Shown here piece by piece: positions 16,439-26,112 of a stretch of 64,000 bases of DNA (positions are counted from its first letter, which is position 1; the number at the start of each line of letters is the position of its first letter). The translations under genes and the position numbers were made by a program. The notes beneath the pieces are model-generated. The model worked only from the letters and a program-made list of their open reading frames with translations. It had not been told where the DNA came from and did no database searches. The stretch is taken from contig CBDASJ010000012.1 in the NCBI GenBank assembly GCA_965199555.1, positions 1-64,000 on the forward strand, in the 5' to 3' direction. Source of the DNA: LMUY01 sp965199555. GTDB taxonomy: Bacteria; Pseudomonadota; Alphaproteobacteria; Acetobacterales; Acetobacteraceae.

Positions 16439-17848
16439 ATGCTGGTCCATTTCGTCCCGTCCTCCGGGTGGGTCATCGCCATGCTGGTCGCCTGCTTCGT
16501 GCTGGTGCTCGCGTTCGAGGCGACCAACGGCTTCCACGACACATCGAATGCGGTCGCGACGGTGATCTACACGAACTCGCTCAAGCCGGTGGCCGCGGTG
16601 GCCTGGTCCGGCCTGCTCAACTTCGCGGGCGTGCTCGTGGGCGGCATAGCCGTGGCCTATGCGCTGGTCGACATCCTCCCGCCGGACGTGCTGACGCCTC
16701 CGGACGGCTCGCCCGCCGTTCCCATGCTGGTTGCCATCTTCTCCGCCGCGCTGTTCTGGAACGTCGCGACCTGGGCTTTCGGCATCCCGAACAGCAGCTC
16801 GCATTGCATCATCGGCGCGCTGATCGGCGTGGCGGCCGGCAACGCGCTGCTGACCTCACGCGGCCTGGGCCAGGGCGTCGACTGGCGTCAAATCGTGACC
16901 GTGCTGGAATCCCTGGCGGTCTCGCCCGTCCTCGGCCTGGTTTGTGCCGGCGGCCTCTACGCGGCCTTGCGGGCAGTGGTCCGCAAGGGTCACCTGTTCG
17001 AGCCGCCCGAACCGGGTCAAGCGCCGGTCTGGTGGCTTCGCGGCCTGCTGATCCTGACCTGCACCTCCGTGAGCTTCTCGCACGGCACGAATGACGGCCA
17101 GAAGAGCATCGGTCTCATCATGCTGACGGTGATCGGCCTCATGCCTGCCACGTATGCGATCAATCCGAACGCGCCGCAGCAATTGGAGCAGCTCGGCCGC
17201 AACGCGGCGGCGGCGATCCCGCTGATGGAGCGATACGGGGACGACCTGAAGGACCGGGCCCTCGCCTCGGCGGCGGCCCTCCGGGAGGCGGCGCCCAGCG
17301 TGGCGGCCGACGTCGCGCACGCGCCTGGCGGCAGCCCGGCGGTTCGCGCCACCCGCTCGCAACTGCGCGGCGACGTGTACTTCGTGCTGGCCGAGATGAA
17401 GCACGTGCAGGAGGCCGCTGGCGCTTCGGACGGGGAAAAGGCGCAAGCGGCCCGGCTGCGAACGGAGATGGGACCGCCGGTGCAATACGCCCCGCTATGG
17501 GTCCGTATCCTAAGCGCGCTCTGCCTCGGTGCCGGAACGATGGTCGGCTACAAGCGGGTCGTTCGCACGCTCGGCGAGAAGCTGGGCAAGAGTCACATGA
17601 CGCCCGGCCAGGGGGCGTGCGCCGAACTGGTGGGATCCGTGCTGATCGGAACGGCCGGGCTCACCGGCCTGCCCGTGAGCACCACCCACATCATCACCTC
17701 GGGTATCACCGGGACGATGATCGCGGGCGGTCAGGGCGTGCAGCCCGCCATGCTCATCCGCATCGCCCTGGCCTGGATTTTCACCCTGCCCGTTACGATG
17801 CTGCTGGCGGGCGGTTTATTCTACCTACTGGCCAACCCGAGTTTGTAG
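16439..17848 (+). CDS. pit: Inorganic phosphate transporter, PitA type
   Basis: Low-affinity proton/phosphate symporter of the inner membrane, 469 residues with about ten membrane segments. Both inverted-repeat signatures of the PiT family are present: NGFHDTSNAVATVIYTNSLKP near residue 30 and SFSHGTNDGQKSIGLIMLT near residue 215, plus GLPVSTTHIITSGITGTM in the C-terminal half. A soluble insertion of roughly 120 residues (about 245-345) sits between segments, as in E. coli PitA. No phoU homologue is adjacent. Confidence 0.94.
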   Translation: MLVHFVPSSGWVIAMLVACFVLVLAFEATNGFHDTSNAVATVIYTNSLKPVAAVAWSGLLNFAGVLVGGIAVAYALVDILPPDVLTPPDGSPAVPMLVAIFSAALFWNVATWAFGIPNSSSHCIIGALIGVAAGNALLTSRGLGQGVDWRQIVTVLESLAVSPVLGLVCAGGLYAALRAVVRKGHLFEPPEPGQAPVWWLRGLLILTCTSVSFSHGTNDGQKSIGLIMLTVIGLMPATYAINPNAPQQLEQLGRNAAAAIPLMERYGDDLKDRALASAAALREAAPSVAADVAHAPGGSPAVRATRSQLRGDVYFVLAEMKHVQEAAGASDGEKAQAARLRTEMGPPVQYAPLWVRILSALCLGAGTMVGYKRVVRTLGEKLGKSHMTPGQGACAELVGSVLIGTAGLTGLPVSTTHIITSGITGTMIAGGQGVQPAMLIRIALAWIFTLPVTMLLAGGLFYLLANPSL

Positions 17849-17911
17849 AACACACCTTTCCGGCCGGCGATGACCGCCACGTTGCACCATCACCAGCCAT
17901 TCGAGTCCAGT

Positions 17912-19450
17912 TCAATGCTTCTCGATGTTCCAGAAGCACAGCACGTTGCCGCGCGTCAGCCCGGTCACGTTGCTGCGAAAGGCGACGGGCTGCTTGTACT
18001 GCCCCAGCAGGAGCGTCGGCAGCTCGGCCCACAGCGCCCGGCTGTACTGGTCGAGCAAGGCCGGCGTCGGTTGGTCGATCATCGCCGCGCGCAGAGCCTC
18101 CAGCTTGTCCGAGCAGGGCCAGCCGACATAGTTGTTGCCGTCGCAGCGCGCGTCGACAAGGATGTTGGTGGCGGGCTCGTCCAGCGTGCCGATGTCGCTG
18201 CCCGACTGGAAGATGTTCCAGCCTCCCTTCTCTACCGGGTCCTTGCGGGCGCGGCGCACCACCAACGTGCCCCAGTCGCTGGTTTGCAGGTCGACGTTGA
18301 CGCCGATGGAGCGCAGCCGGTCGCCCGTAACCTGCGCCAGCGCGTCGATCAGCGGGATTTCCGTGGACGTCAGGACCACGATGCGCTCGCCCTTGTAGCC
18401 CGCTTCCGCCAGCAACTGCTTGGCCCGCGCCGGGTCCGGCGTGCGGTACGGCTCGCTGCCCGCTTCCGAGCTGTTGGGCGTGCCGCAGCCGAAGAACGAG
18501 AAGCAGCGCTGCCACCATTGCGGGTCGGTGGTGAAGGCGGCTTGCAAGTAATCCTCCTGGTTGACCAGCAGGGCCAGCGCTTGCCGGGCGCGCACATCGT
18601 TGAACGGCGGCTGCAGCTCGTTCATGCGCAGGAAGGCCAGGTTGCCGAGCTTGCTGGCTTCCCGGACCACCACGTCCTTGCGGCCTTGCAGGGATTGCAG
18701 CCCGTCATGCGGAAGCTGGTCGATCAGGTCCACCTCGCCGCGCTGGATGGCGGCAACGCGGGTTTGCAGGTCGGGGATCACGTCCCACTCCACCTTGTCC
18801 ACCAGCACGCGCTTGCCGCCGGCATTGCCGTTGGCCGGTTCGTCGCGCGGCACGTAGTCGGGGTTCTTCTCAAACACCACCCGCGCGCCCGGCAGATAGG
18901 CGGACGCGACGAAGCGGAACGGGCCGGACCCCATCGTGGTGGTGATCGGCTTGTCGCCGGCCGCGGCGATGTCCTCTGCCCGCATGACAACGGCGGCCGG
19001 GCCGGCCAGCGCTTCCGGCACGTGGGCGAACACTTCCTTGAACACGAGGCGCACGCCGTTCGTGCCCATCGGCTCCATGCGGTCCAGCCGCTTGGCCATC
19101 AATTGCAGCAACGGGTCGGTCTTGGCGGAGCGGAGCAGCGAGGCGATGACGTCGGCGCTCGTCACCGGCTGGCCGTTGTGGAAGCGCAAACCGTCCCGCA
19201 ACGTCAGGTCGTATTGCAGCTTGTTGTCGGACACGGTCACCGACCGGACCATCTGCGGCTGCGCGTGCATGTCCTCGTCAAAGGAGAACAGCGTGTCGTA
19301 CACCATCAGGCCGTAGATGCGGGTGATGGTGGCGGCGGTGGTGGTCGGGTCCAGCACCCGAAGATCCGCCTGCGGCACCACGTGCAGCACCGTTTCCGCG
19401 GCGGCGGGCAGCGGCAGGAGCAACGACAGCCAAAGTGCGACCCGCTTCAC
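17912..19450 (-). CDS. Periplasmic peptide-type (family 5) ABC substrate-binding protein
   Basis: A 512-residue solute-binding protein of the DppA/OppA class. A signal peptide (VKRVALWLSLLLPLPAAAE) is followed by the family's ADLRVLDPTTTAATITR and LRDGLRFHNGQPVTSADVIAS. The GTG at 19450 is preferred because GGAGG lies six bases upstream; an ATG at 19465 would overlap the peptidase gene. No permease or ATPase for this system is nearby, so it must use a transporter encoded elsewhere. It follows a dipeptidyl-peptidase gene by one base, which supports a peptide-scavenging pair. Confidence 0.9.
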   Translation of the reverse strand: MKRVALWLSLLLPLPAAAETVLHVVPQADLRVLDPTTTAATITRIYGLMVYDTLFSFDEDMHAQPQMVRSVTVSDNKLQYDLTLRDGLRFHNGQPVTSADVIASLLRSAKTDPLLQLMAKRLDRMEPMGTNGVRLVFKEVFAHVPEALAGPAAVVMRAEDIAAAGDKPITTTMGSGPFRFVASAYLPGARVVFEKNPDYVPRDEPANGNAGGKRVLVDKVEWDVIPDLQTRVAAIQRGEVDLIDQLPHDGLQSLQGRKDVVVREASKLGNLAFLRMNELQPPFNDVRARQALALLVNQEDYLQAAFTTDPQWWQRCFSFFGCGTPNSSEAGSEPYRTPDPARAKQLLAEAGYKGERIVVLTSTEIPLIDALAQVTGDRLRSIGVNVDLQTSDWGTLVVRRARKDPVEKGGWNIFQSGSDIGTLDEPATNILVDARCDGNNYVGWPCSDKLEALRAAMIDQPTPALLDQYSRALWAELPTLLLGQYKQPVAFRSNVTGLTRGNVLCFWNIEKH

Positions 19451-19451
19451 C

Positions 19452-21704
19452 TCATTCCTCCGCATGCAGATGCCGCACCATGAACTCCATTGCCCGGCGC
19501 AGGAAGTACGGATTGCTCCAAACCGTGGTGTGATCGTCGTTCGGCAGCGGAATGAAATCGAAATCCTTGTCCGCCGCGATCAGCGCCGCCGCCAGCTGCA
19601 TGGTCAGCGCCGGGTGGACGTTGTCGTCCATGTCGCCATGCGCCAGCAGCAGCTTGCCGCGCAGGCGCGCCGCCAAGGCCGGATTGGCCGCCCGCGCCCA
19701 GGCCACCGCATCGCCGTTCTGGCCCGGGGCGGCGCCCATGTACTTCTCCGTCCAGGCATAGGAATAGCCGCGCTGGTCGTGGTTCCCCGCGGTGGCGACG
19801 GCGGCGTGAAACACGTCCGGGTATTCCAGCATGGCCCGCACGGACGCGTAACCGCCGCCGGAATGGCCCATGATCCCCACCCGCGACGTGTCGAACCAGG
19901 GGTGCCGCGCCGCCAGTTGCCGCAGCGTCGCCACGTGGTCGGGCAGCGTACCGGGATCGTCCAGCTTGCCATAGCTCGCGTCCTGGAACGCTTTGGAGCG
20001 CAGCGGCACGCCCCGGCCATCGACGTTCACCACCGCGAAGCCAAGCTCCGCCCAGGCTTGCGGCATGCAGGAACGGAACAGTTCGGGCATGAAGTCGGTG
20101 AACATGACCGTTGGCGTCATGCCGCGCTGCGGGCCGGGATAGATGTAGTCGATCACCGGGTAGCGCCGCGCCGGGTCGAAATCGGTGGGCAGCCACACGG
20201 CGCCCCACAATTCCGTCTGCCCGTCATCGGCCAGCACGCGGAACGGTTCGGGCGCGCGCCACGGTCCGTCCAGCTCCGCCCGCGCCAGTTCGGCCACCGG
20301 CGTGCCGTCCGCCCGGCGCAGCTCGGACACGGGAAGCGTGGTGAGGTCGGAATGGGTGTGGACAAAGAAGCGGCCGGAGGGGGCGCGCCATTCCCCCTGA
20401 TCCTGCGGCGGGCGGATGTGGTCGCGCGGCGCCCGGTGCAGCGGCATGGCCAAGGCGTGGTCGTCCGTGCCCGGCGTCAGCACCGTCAGGCCCGTCCCGT
20501 CCAGCCGCGTGCGGCACAGCGTGCGGTGGTACGGGTTGGCGGCCGGGTCGATGCCGGCGGCCAGGAACTCGACGGTGCCGGCTGCCTCGTCCACGTGCAG
20601 CAGGTCGCGCACCAACCAGGCGCCGGAGGTGATGCGGTTGCGCAGCGCCCCGGTGGCGAGGTCGTGCAGGTACAGGTGGCCCCAGCCGTCCCGTTGGGAA
20701 AACCAGACGAAGCTGCCGGATCGGTCGAGCACGCGGATATTGGGCAGGCCCAGCACGGACACGTTGGTGTCGAGGTGGGTGTGCCCGGTTTCGGTGAACA
20801 CCTGGCGGACGGCGCCGCTTGCCGCATCCATCTCGTTCAGCGTCAGCCGGCGCCACAGCCGGTCGCGGTCCAGGAAGAACACGCGGGTGCCGTCCGCGCT
20901 CCACCAGGCCTCGTGCTTTTCCAGGCAGGTGGTGACGCCGCTGTTATACGGGCCGCCCGCCGCATGCACCACGGTCCCGTCCAGCCCGACGACGGCGTGC
21001 CGCTCCGTCGGCACCACCTCGTCGCCGGTTATGGCGTATTTCACCGTGTGCAGCACGGCCCGCGGGCTGCCATCCTCCGGCACGTGCTGCACCAGCGGGT
21101 ACTCCGCCATGCCGCGTTCATCGAGCCGGGAGGTGAAAAACCGCGTGCCATCCGGGGACGGCAGCACGTTGGGTGGCAAGGCGATGCCGCGCCGCCGCAG
21201 CGTCACCGTGGTCAGGTTCATGTCGGCCGACTTGCCGTAGGCGTTGCCGATTTCGCCATCCGCCGTCAGGACCCGCTCCGCCGCGCCTTCCCGAACCCAA
21301 AGGTTGCCGCCGCGAGCGAACACGGCCTGCCCGCCGGGCAACGCCGCCTCACCCGGCCGCAGCGCCGGGCCGGGCTGCCGGTCGATGCCGGTTGGCGCAA
21401 CGCGGAGCCAGGTGCCGTCCTCCAGCTTCACGTGCGGGTCCGGGCCTGTCAGGTCGAGGTCCGCGATCGCCGCCCCGCTGGTTGCGGCGAGGATGCGGGC
21501 GTGATCGAAGGCCGGCGTTTGTTCGCCCGTCGCCGCGTCCACCACGGTGAAGACGGTGCCATCCCGGGTTTCCCGCCGGAACCAGAAGCTGTCGCCTTGC
21601 CCGATCCAATGCGGCCGCACCTGCGGGTTGCGCAAATGCTTGCGCAGGTTGGATGCGAGGTAGCGCTCGGCCCGACGGCGGCGTGGTTCGGTGAGTTCAG
21701 GCAT
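19452..21704 (-). CDS. S9 family dipeptidyl-peptidase-like serine peptidase
   Basis: A 750-residue enzyme of the prolyl oligopeptidase/DPP-IV group: an N-terminal beta-propeller (DPPIV_N) of about 480 residues and a C-terminal alpha/beta-hydrolase domain. The nucleophile motif is GHSGGGYASVRAML; the acid is probably in HGDMDDNVHPA and the histidine in PNDDHTTVWS. No signal peptide is evident, so a cytoplasmic location is likely. The ATG at 21704 is chosen because GGGAG is nine bases upstream. It probably trims proline-containing peptides captured by the neighbouring binding protein's system. Confidence 0.92.
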   Translation of the reverse strand: MPELTEPRRRRAERYLASNLRKHLRNPQVRPHWIGQGDSFWFRRETRDGTVFTVVDAATGEQTPAFDHARILAATSGAAIADLDLTGPDPHVKLEDGTWLRVAPTGIDRQPGPALRPGEAALPGGQAVFARGGNLWVREGAAERVLTADGEIGNAYGKSADMNLTTVTLRRRGIALPPNVLPSPDGTRFFTSRLDERGMAEYPLVQHVPEDGSPRAVLHTVKYAITGDEVVPTERHAVVGLDGTVVHAAGGPYNSGVTTCLEKHEAWWSADGTRVFFLDRDRLWRRLTLNEMDAASGAVRQVFTETGHTHLDTNVSVLGLPNIRVLDRSGSFVWFSQRDGWGHLYLHDLATGALRNRITSGAWLVRDLLHVDEAAGTVEFLAAGIDPAANPYHRTLCRTRLDGTGLTVLTPGTDDHALAMPLHRAPRDHIRPPQDQGEWRAPSGRFFVHTHSDLTTLPVSELRRADGTPVAELARAELDGPWRAPEPFRVLADDGQTELWGAVWLPTDFDPARRYPVIDYIYPGPQRGMTPTVMFTDFMPELFRSCMPQAWAELGFAVVNVDGRGVPLRSKAFQDASYGKLDDPGTLPDHVATLRQLAARHPWFDTSRVGIMGHSGGGYASVRAMLEYPDVFHAAVATAGNHDQRGYSYAWTEKYMGAAPGQNGDAVAWARAANPALAARLRGKLLLAHGDMDDNVHPALTMQLAAALIAADKDFDFIPLPNDDHTTVWSNPYFLRRAMEFMVRHLHAEE

Positions 21705-21843
21705 CGCTTGCATCTCCCGCAGCGGTCATTCCGAGCCGAACGGCCGGCCCCCCGGCATCCGTACCGCGCTCGCTTGATACCGTAACGACTGCCCTGTAGC
21801 GTTCCCGCTGGTCGTCCGCAAAGACGCTTGAGCCGGAGTTGTC

Positions 21844-23604
21844 ATGGCACCACCCTGTCGCAGGCTTGGCCTTGGCGTCGTCGCCGTCCTCGCGCTCCTC
21901 CTGCTGACGCTGCATCCCGCCGCGGCCGCCAAACGCCTCGCTTTGGTGCTGGGCAACAGCAAGTACCAGAACGTGCCTGCGTTGGAGAACCCGGCGAACG
22001 ACGCGGAGGATTTCGCCGCGGCGCTCAGGCGCCTCGGCTTCGACGTGATCGAGCAGCGGGACGCAAGCCGCGAGGCGATGGCCAAGGCCGTGCATGACTT
22101 TTCTGAACAACTGGCGGGCGCCGAGGTCGCACTCTTCTTCTACGCCGGCCACGGGCTGCAGATGAACGGGGAAAACTACCTGATCCCGGTGGACGCGAAG
22201 ATCCAAAGTGCTGCCGACGTCCGGTTCAACACGATCGACCTCACCGACATCCAGCAGGAGATGGAAGGCAGCGGGCGGACCAACATCATCATCCTGGACG
22301 CCTGCCGCGACAATCCGTTTGCCGACAAGCTCGCCCAATCCGGCCGGTCGCTGGGCTCCCGCGGGCTGGTGCGGCTGGACGCGGCGGCGCAGGGTTCGCT
22401 GATCGTCTACTCGACCCAGCCCAACAACATCGCGCTGGACGGGTCGGGCCGCAATTCACCGTTTACTGCCGCTTTGCTCAAGCACGTGGCAACGCCGGGC
22501 CTGGAGGTGCGGCAGATGATTTCCCGCGTGCGCGGGGACGTGCTGGCGGCAACTGACAAGAAGCAGACGCCGTGGGACAGCTCCTCCCTCGTGGGCGACG
22601 TCTACCTTGCCAACGCGGCTGCCGGCGCCGCCCCGATCGCCGCCATCCCGCCGGCCGACACGGCGGTGGCCAACGCAGCACCCCCCAGCCCGGCGCCGGA
22701 CCTGTCCGGGCAGGCCCCGCTGTCCCGCAACTCGGCCCCGGCAGCCGCGGCCGAGAACGAGTGCGACCGATACGCCGCGCTCCGCATGGCAACCATCGCC
22801 ACGGCCACGGAACCGACGCCCACCGACGCCGACTGGGTTCGCATCGCGGGCGTGTGCCAGGCATTGGTGCAGGCAAATCCCGGCGTGATGCGTTACGTTT
22901 ATCAGCTCGCCCGCGCGCAGGACCACACGAAGAACTACACCGAGGCGGTCCGCAACTACCGCGTCGTCGCCGAGGCCGGCTTTCCAGAAGCCATGAACGA
23001 CCTCGGGGCCGAGTACTATCTCGGCCACGGCGTTTTGCAGAGCTACCCGACCGCCTTCGACTACATCAGCAAGGCCGCCGCCGCCGGCTCATTCCGCGCG
23101 CTGGCCAACATGGCGGCGATGTATTCGGATGGCCGGGGCGTGGCCAAGGACGACGCCAAGTCGCTCGACCTGGCCGAGCGGGCTGTCGACGCGGGCAGCA
23201 GCTTCGCACTCAAGATCATCGCCACCCATTACTTCAATGGTGCGGGCGTGCCGCGCGACTACAAGATGGCGGCGCAATATCTGCAGCAGGCGGCCGACCT
23301 CGGCAACGGGCAAGCGTTGAAGCTTCTGGCGGCCATGTACGAGTCCGGCTATCTCGGCCCGCCCGACCCGGCCAAGGCGTCCGAGCTGCGGCTGCAAGCC
23401 CAGCGGGTGGACCCGACGAGCCCGGACCAGCCGCCGCTGCCGATGCTGCGGCAAACCCCCATCGCACATGCCGCCCCGGCCTCGCACCGCCGCTACGTGA
23501 TCTACCACTACAACCCGGCCTGGCAGGCGGCGCCGGGGGATACCAGTTGCTGCCCGAACAACATGCTGATCTGCCCGCTCGGCCGCCATTTCTGCGGCCA
23601 CTGA
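21844..23604 (+). CDS. Secreted caspase-domain protein with Sel1 repeats
   Basis: A 586-residue protein: signal peptide (about 1-28), a caspase (peptidase C14) domain, a low-complexity Ala/Pro linker (about 255-305) and a C-terminal helical region with three or four Sel1-type repeats (for example ANMAAMYSDGRGVAKDDAKS). Both catalytic residues are present: His103 in FYAGHG and Cys154 in LDACRDNPF. Bacterial caspase homologues (orthocaspases) cut after Arg/Lys in characterised cases. Periplasmic location and Sel1 repeats suggest an envelope role with partner proteins; the substrate is unknown. Confidence 0.88.
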   Translation: MAPPCRRLGLGVVAVLALLLLTLHPAAAAKRLALVLGNSKYQNVPALENPANDAEDFAAALRRLGFDVIEQRDASREAMAKAVHDFSEQLAGAEVALFFYAGHGLQMNGENYLIPVDAKIQSAADVRFNTIDLTDIQQEMEGSGRTNIIILDACRDNPFADKLAQSGRSLGSRGLVRLDAAAQGSLIVYSTQPNNIALDGSGRNSPFTAALLKHVATPGLEVRQMISRVRGDVLAATDKKQTPWDSSSLVGDVYLANAAAGAAPIAAIPPADTAVANAAPPSPAPDLSGQAPLSRNSAPAAAAENECDRYAALRMATIATATEPTPTDADWVRIAGVCQALVQANPGVMRYVYQLARAQDHTKNYTEAVRNYRVVAEAGFPEAMNDLGAEYYLGHGVLQSYPTAFDYISKAAAAGSFRALANMAAMYSDGRGVAKDDAKSLDLAERAVDAGSSFALKIIATHYFNGAGVPRDYKMAAQYLQQAADLGNGQALKLLAAMYESGYLGPPDPAKASELRLQAQRVDPTSPDQPPLPMLRQTPIAHAAPASHRRYVIYHYNPAWQAAPGDTSCCPNNMLICPLGRHFCGH

Positions 23605-23725
23605 CGCCCGAAAACCGCCGGCGGTAGCGACCCGGTGCTCCGCCCGCGGTTCGGCCTGGTGCGCGGAACGGACATCGCCTTCACCGACCCGGAAGTGGCC
23701 CAGGGTGCCAGCGTCACGCTCGCGG

Positions 23726-23788
23726 CGCTACGACCACATCGACCTGGCGTGCTACTATACCATACGCAGCTACATTACGTTCATGTAA
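23726..23788 (+). pseudogene. C-terminal remnant of an unknown protein
   Basis: In one frame the DNA ends RYDHIDLACYYTIRSYITFM before a TAA. This tail resembles a motif remembered from small alphaproteobacterial proteins. Just upstream a second frame reads RFGLVRGTDIAFTDPEV with a plausible protein look, so the two parts may be one gene broken by a frameshift. It lies between the caspase and DUF1003 genes. The identification is weak. Confidence 0.3.
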
Positions 23789-23806
23789 CGTCTAACAGGC
23801 GGTCCC

Positions 23807-24421
23807 TCAGGGAAGCGGTTGGCCGGGGTCCGGCCGCACCCGCTCGACCACGAGCGGGTCGAACTCGCTGGGTGCGGTCATGAGTTCCTCGGTCAAGGGG
23901 GAGTCCTCGCTTTCCTTGATCGCGTCCAGCACCGCTTGCGGATCGGCGGCGACGGCCATGGCGGCCGCTTCCTCGTCCACCCGGTTCCGCAGGGTCGGGC
24001 TGTCGCGGCGCATTTCCTCTAGCAGGGCGATGATCTTCGCCGATTTCTGCTCGCCCAGGATGGCCAGTTCCAAGGTCAGTTGCTCGCGGTAGCCGGCCAA
24101 CTGGTCTTCCCGCCGCTGCGTCGCCAGGATCAGCACCGTGACGTAAAGCGCCAGCAAGCCGGTAATGCCCTGCAGCCAGGCGAAGGGCGGCGCGTCCCAG
24201 GCGGGCAAGCCCAGCGCGTCGGCAGCGAGGTTGCCGCCAGTCCAGGCGACGACGATCACGGTCAGCACCGCGATGAACAGCGGCCGCCCGATCAGGGCCG
24301 TGAGCTGCTCCACCAGGCGTTGCAACTTGCCGGCGCTGCGGCGGTGGTCGGCATGCAGCTTGGCGATGGCTTGCAGCGTGTCTTCGATATGCGCGGGCAG
24401 GATCGGGGTGTCTTCGGTCAC
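23807..24421 (-). CDS. DUF1003 family membrane protein
   Basis: A 204-residue inner-membrane protein with two hydrophobic segments (RPLFIAVLTVIVVAWTGGNL and GITGLLALYVTVLILATQ), followed by the DUF1003 hallmark QRREDQLAGYREQLTLELAI and an acidic cytoplasmic tail. The function of DUF1003 is not established. GTG at 24421 is chosen because GGGAG lies eight bases upstream; a TTG start at 24436 is possible. Confidence 0.85.
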   Translation of the reverse strand: MTEDTPILPAHIEDTLQAIAKLHADHRRSAGKLQRLVEQLTALIGRPLFIAVLTVIVVAWTGGNLAADALGLPAWDAPPFAWLQGITGLLALYVTVLILATQRREDQLAGYREQLTLELAILGEQKSAKIIALLEEMRRDSPTLRNRVDEEAAAMAVAADPQAVLDAIKESEDSPLTEELMTAPSEFDPLVVERVRPDPGQPLP

Positions 24422-24622
24422 GCGTTCGGCTCCCAATCAAGCGGCGCCGCCGGATGCCAGGGGTGACTGGAACGACCGTATCGCCCGTTGCGGCAGCGAT
24501 AGTCGCGCGAACGCCCCCGCACAAGGATGCGGGTATGGCGCTTTGCCAGGGGCCGAGGCGGGCGCTGGAAACCGCAGCGGCAGAATACATGTTAGCATGC
24601 AGAGGCCGAGAGGAACTGACGC

Positions 24623-25125
<503 letters not shown>

Positions 25126-25129
<4 letters not shown>

Positions 25130-26112
25130 CCCCGTTCAGCTACGCCCGGGCCAGCGACGCCGCGGACGCGGTGCGGCTGGGCGGCTCGCACGGCGCCAAA
25201 TACTTGGGCGGCGGCACCAATCTGGTGGACCTGCTGCGTGAAACGATCGAGGGGCCGTCGGCACTGGTGGATGTCACCGGCCTGTCCTCCGCGATCGAGG
25301 CGCGGGAGGATGGCAGTCTGCTGATCGGCGCCGCAACGCGCAACACGGCAGTCGCCGAACACCGGGCCGTGCGCACGCGCTATCCGGTGCTGGCCCGCGC
25401 CATCCTGGCCGGTGCGTCGGGGCAGATCCGCAACATGGCGACGGTGGGCGGCAACATCCTGCAACGCACGCGCTGCACCTATTTCTACGACGACGATGGC
25501 TCGCGTTGTAACAAGCGCAGCCCGGGCCAGGGCTGCGACGCGGTGCAAGGGTTCAACCGCATCCATGCCATCCTGGGCGCCTCGCCGGCCTGCGTGGCCA
25601 CCCACCCGTCCGACATGTGCGTGGCCCTGGCGGCCCTGGACGCCACCGTCCACCTGCAAGGTGCCGGGCGCACGCGCAGCCTGAAGCTGACGGCGCTGCA
25701 CCGCCTGCCCGGCGACCAGCCGAACGTGGAAACGGAACTCGAACCCGGCGAGCTGATCACCGCGATTGAACTGCCCGCCCTGCCGGCGGCGGCACGTTCC
25801 ACCTACCGCAAGGTGCGGGACCGGGCGAGCTACGCCTTCGCCCTGGTGTCGGTGGCGGCGGTTCTGGAGGTCGAGGGCGGCACCGTTAAGGAAGCGCGGC
25901 TGGCGCTGGGCGGTGTCGCGCACAAGCCGTGGCGCGCCAGCAAGGCGGAGCAGTTGTTGCGCGGCGGCCCGGCGACCAAGGACGCGTTCCGTGCCGCGGC
26001 GGAGGCGGAGCTGGCAGACGCCGCACCGCTGCGCGACAACGGGTTCAAGGTCGAACTCGCCAAGCGTTGTATCACCGCCGTTCTCGGCGACCTGGTTGGA
26101 GACGCCGCATGA
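25126..26112 (+). CDS. Molybdenum hydroxylase FAD-binding subunit
   Basis: Middle subunit (PaoB/YagS-like), 328 residues, relaying electrons from iron-sulfur clusters to an acceptor. FAD-binding motifs are LGGGTNLVDLLRE and ASGQIRNMATVGGN. Three closely spaced cysteines (RCTYFYDDDG-SRCNKRSPGQGC) match those that hold the extra [4Fe-4S] cluster in the PaoB type. ATG at 25126 overlaps the small-subunit stop. Confidence 0.94.
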
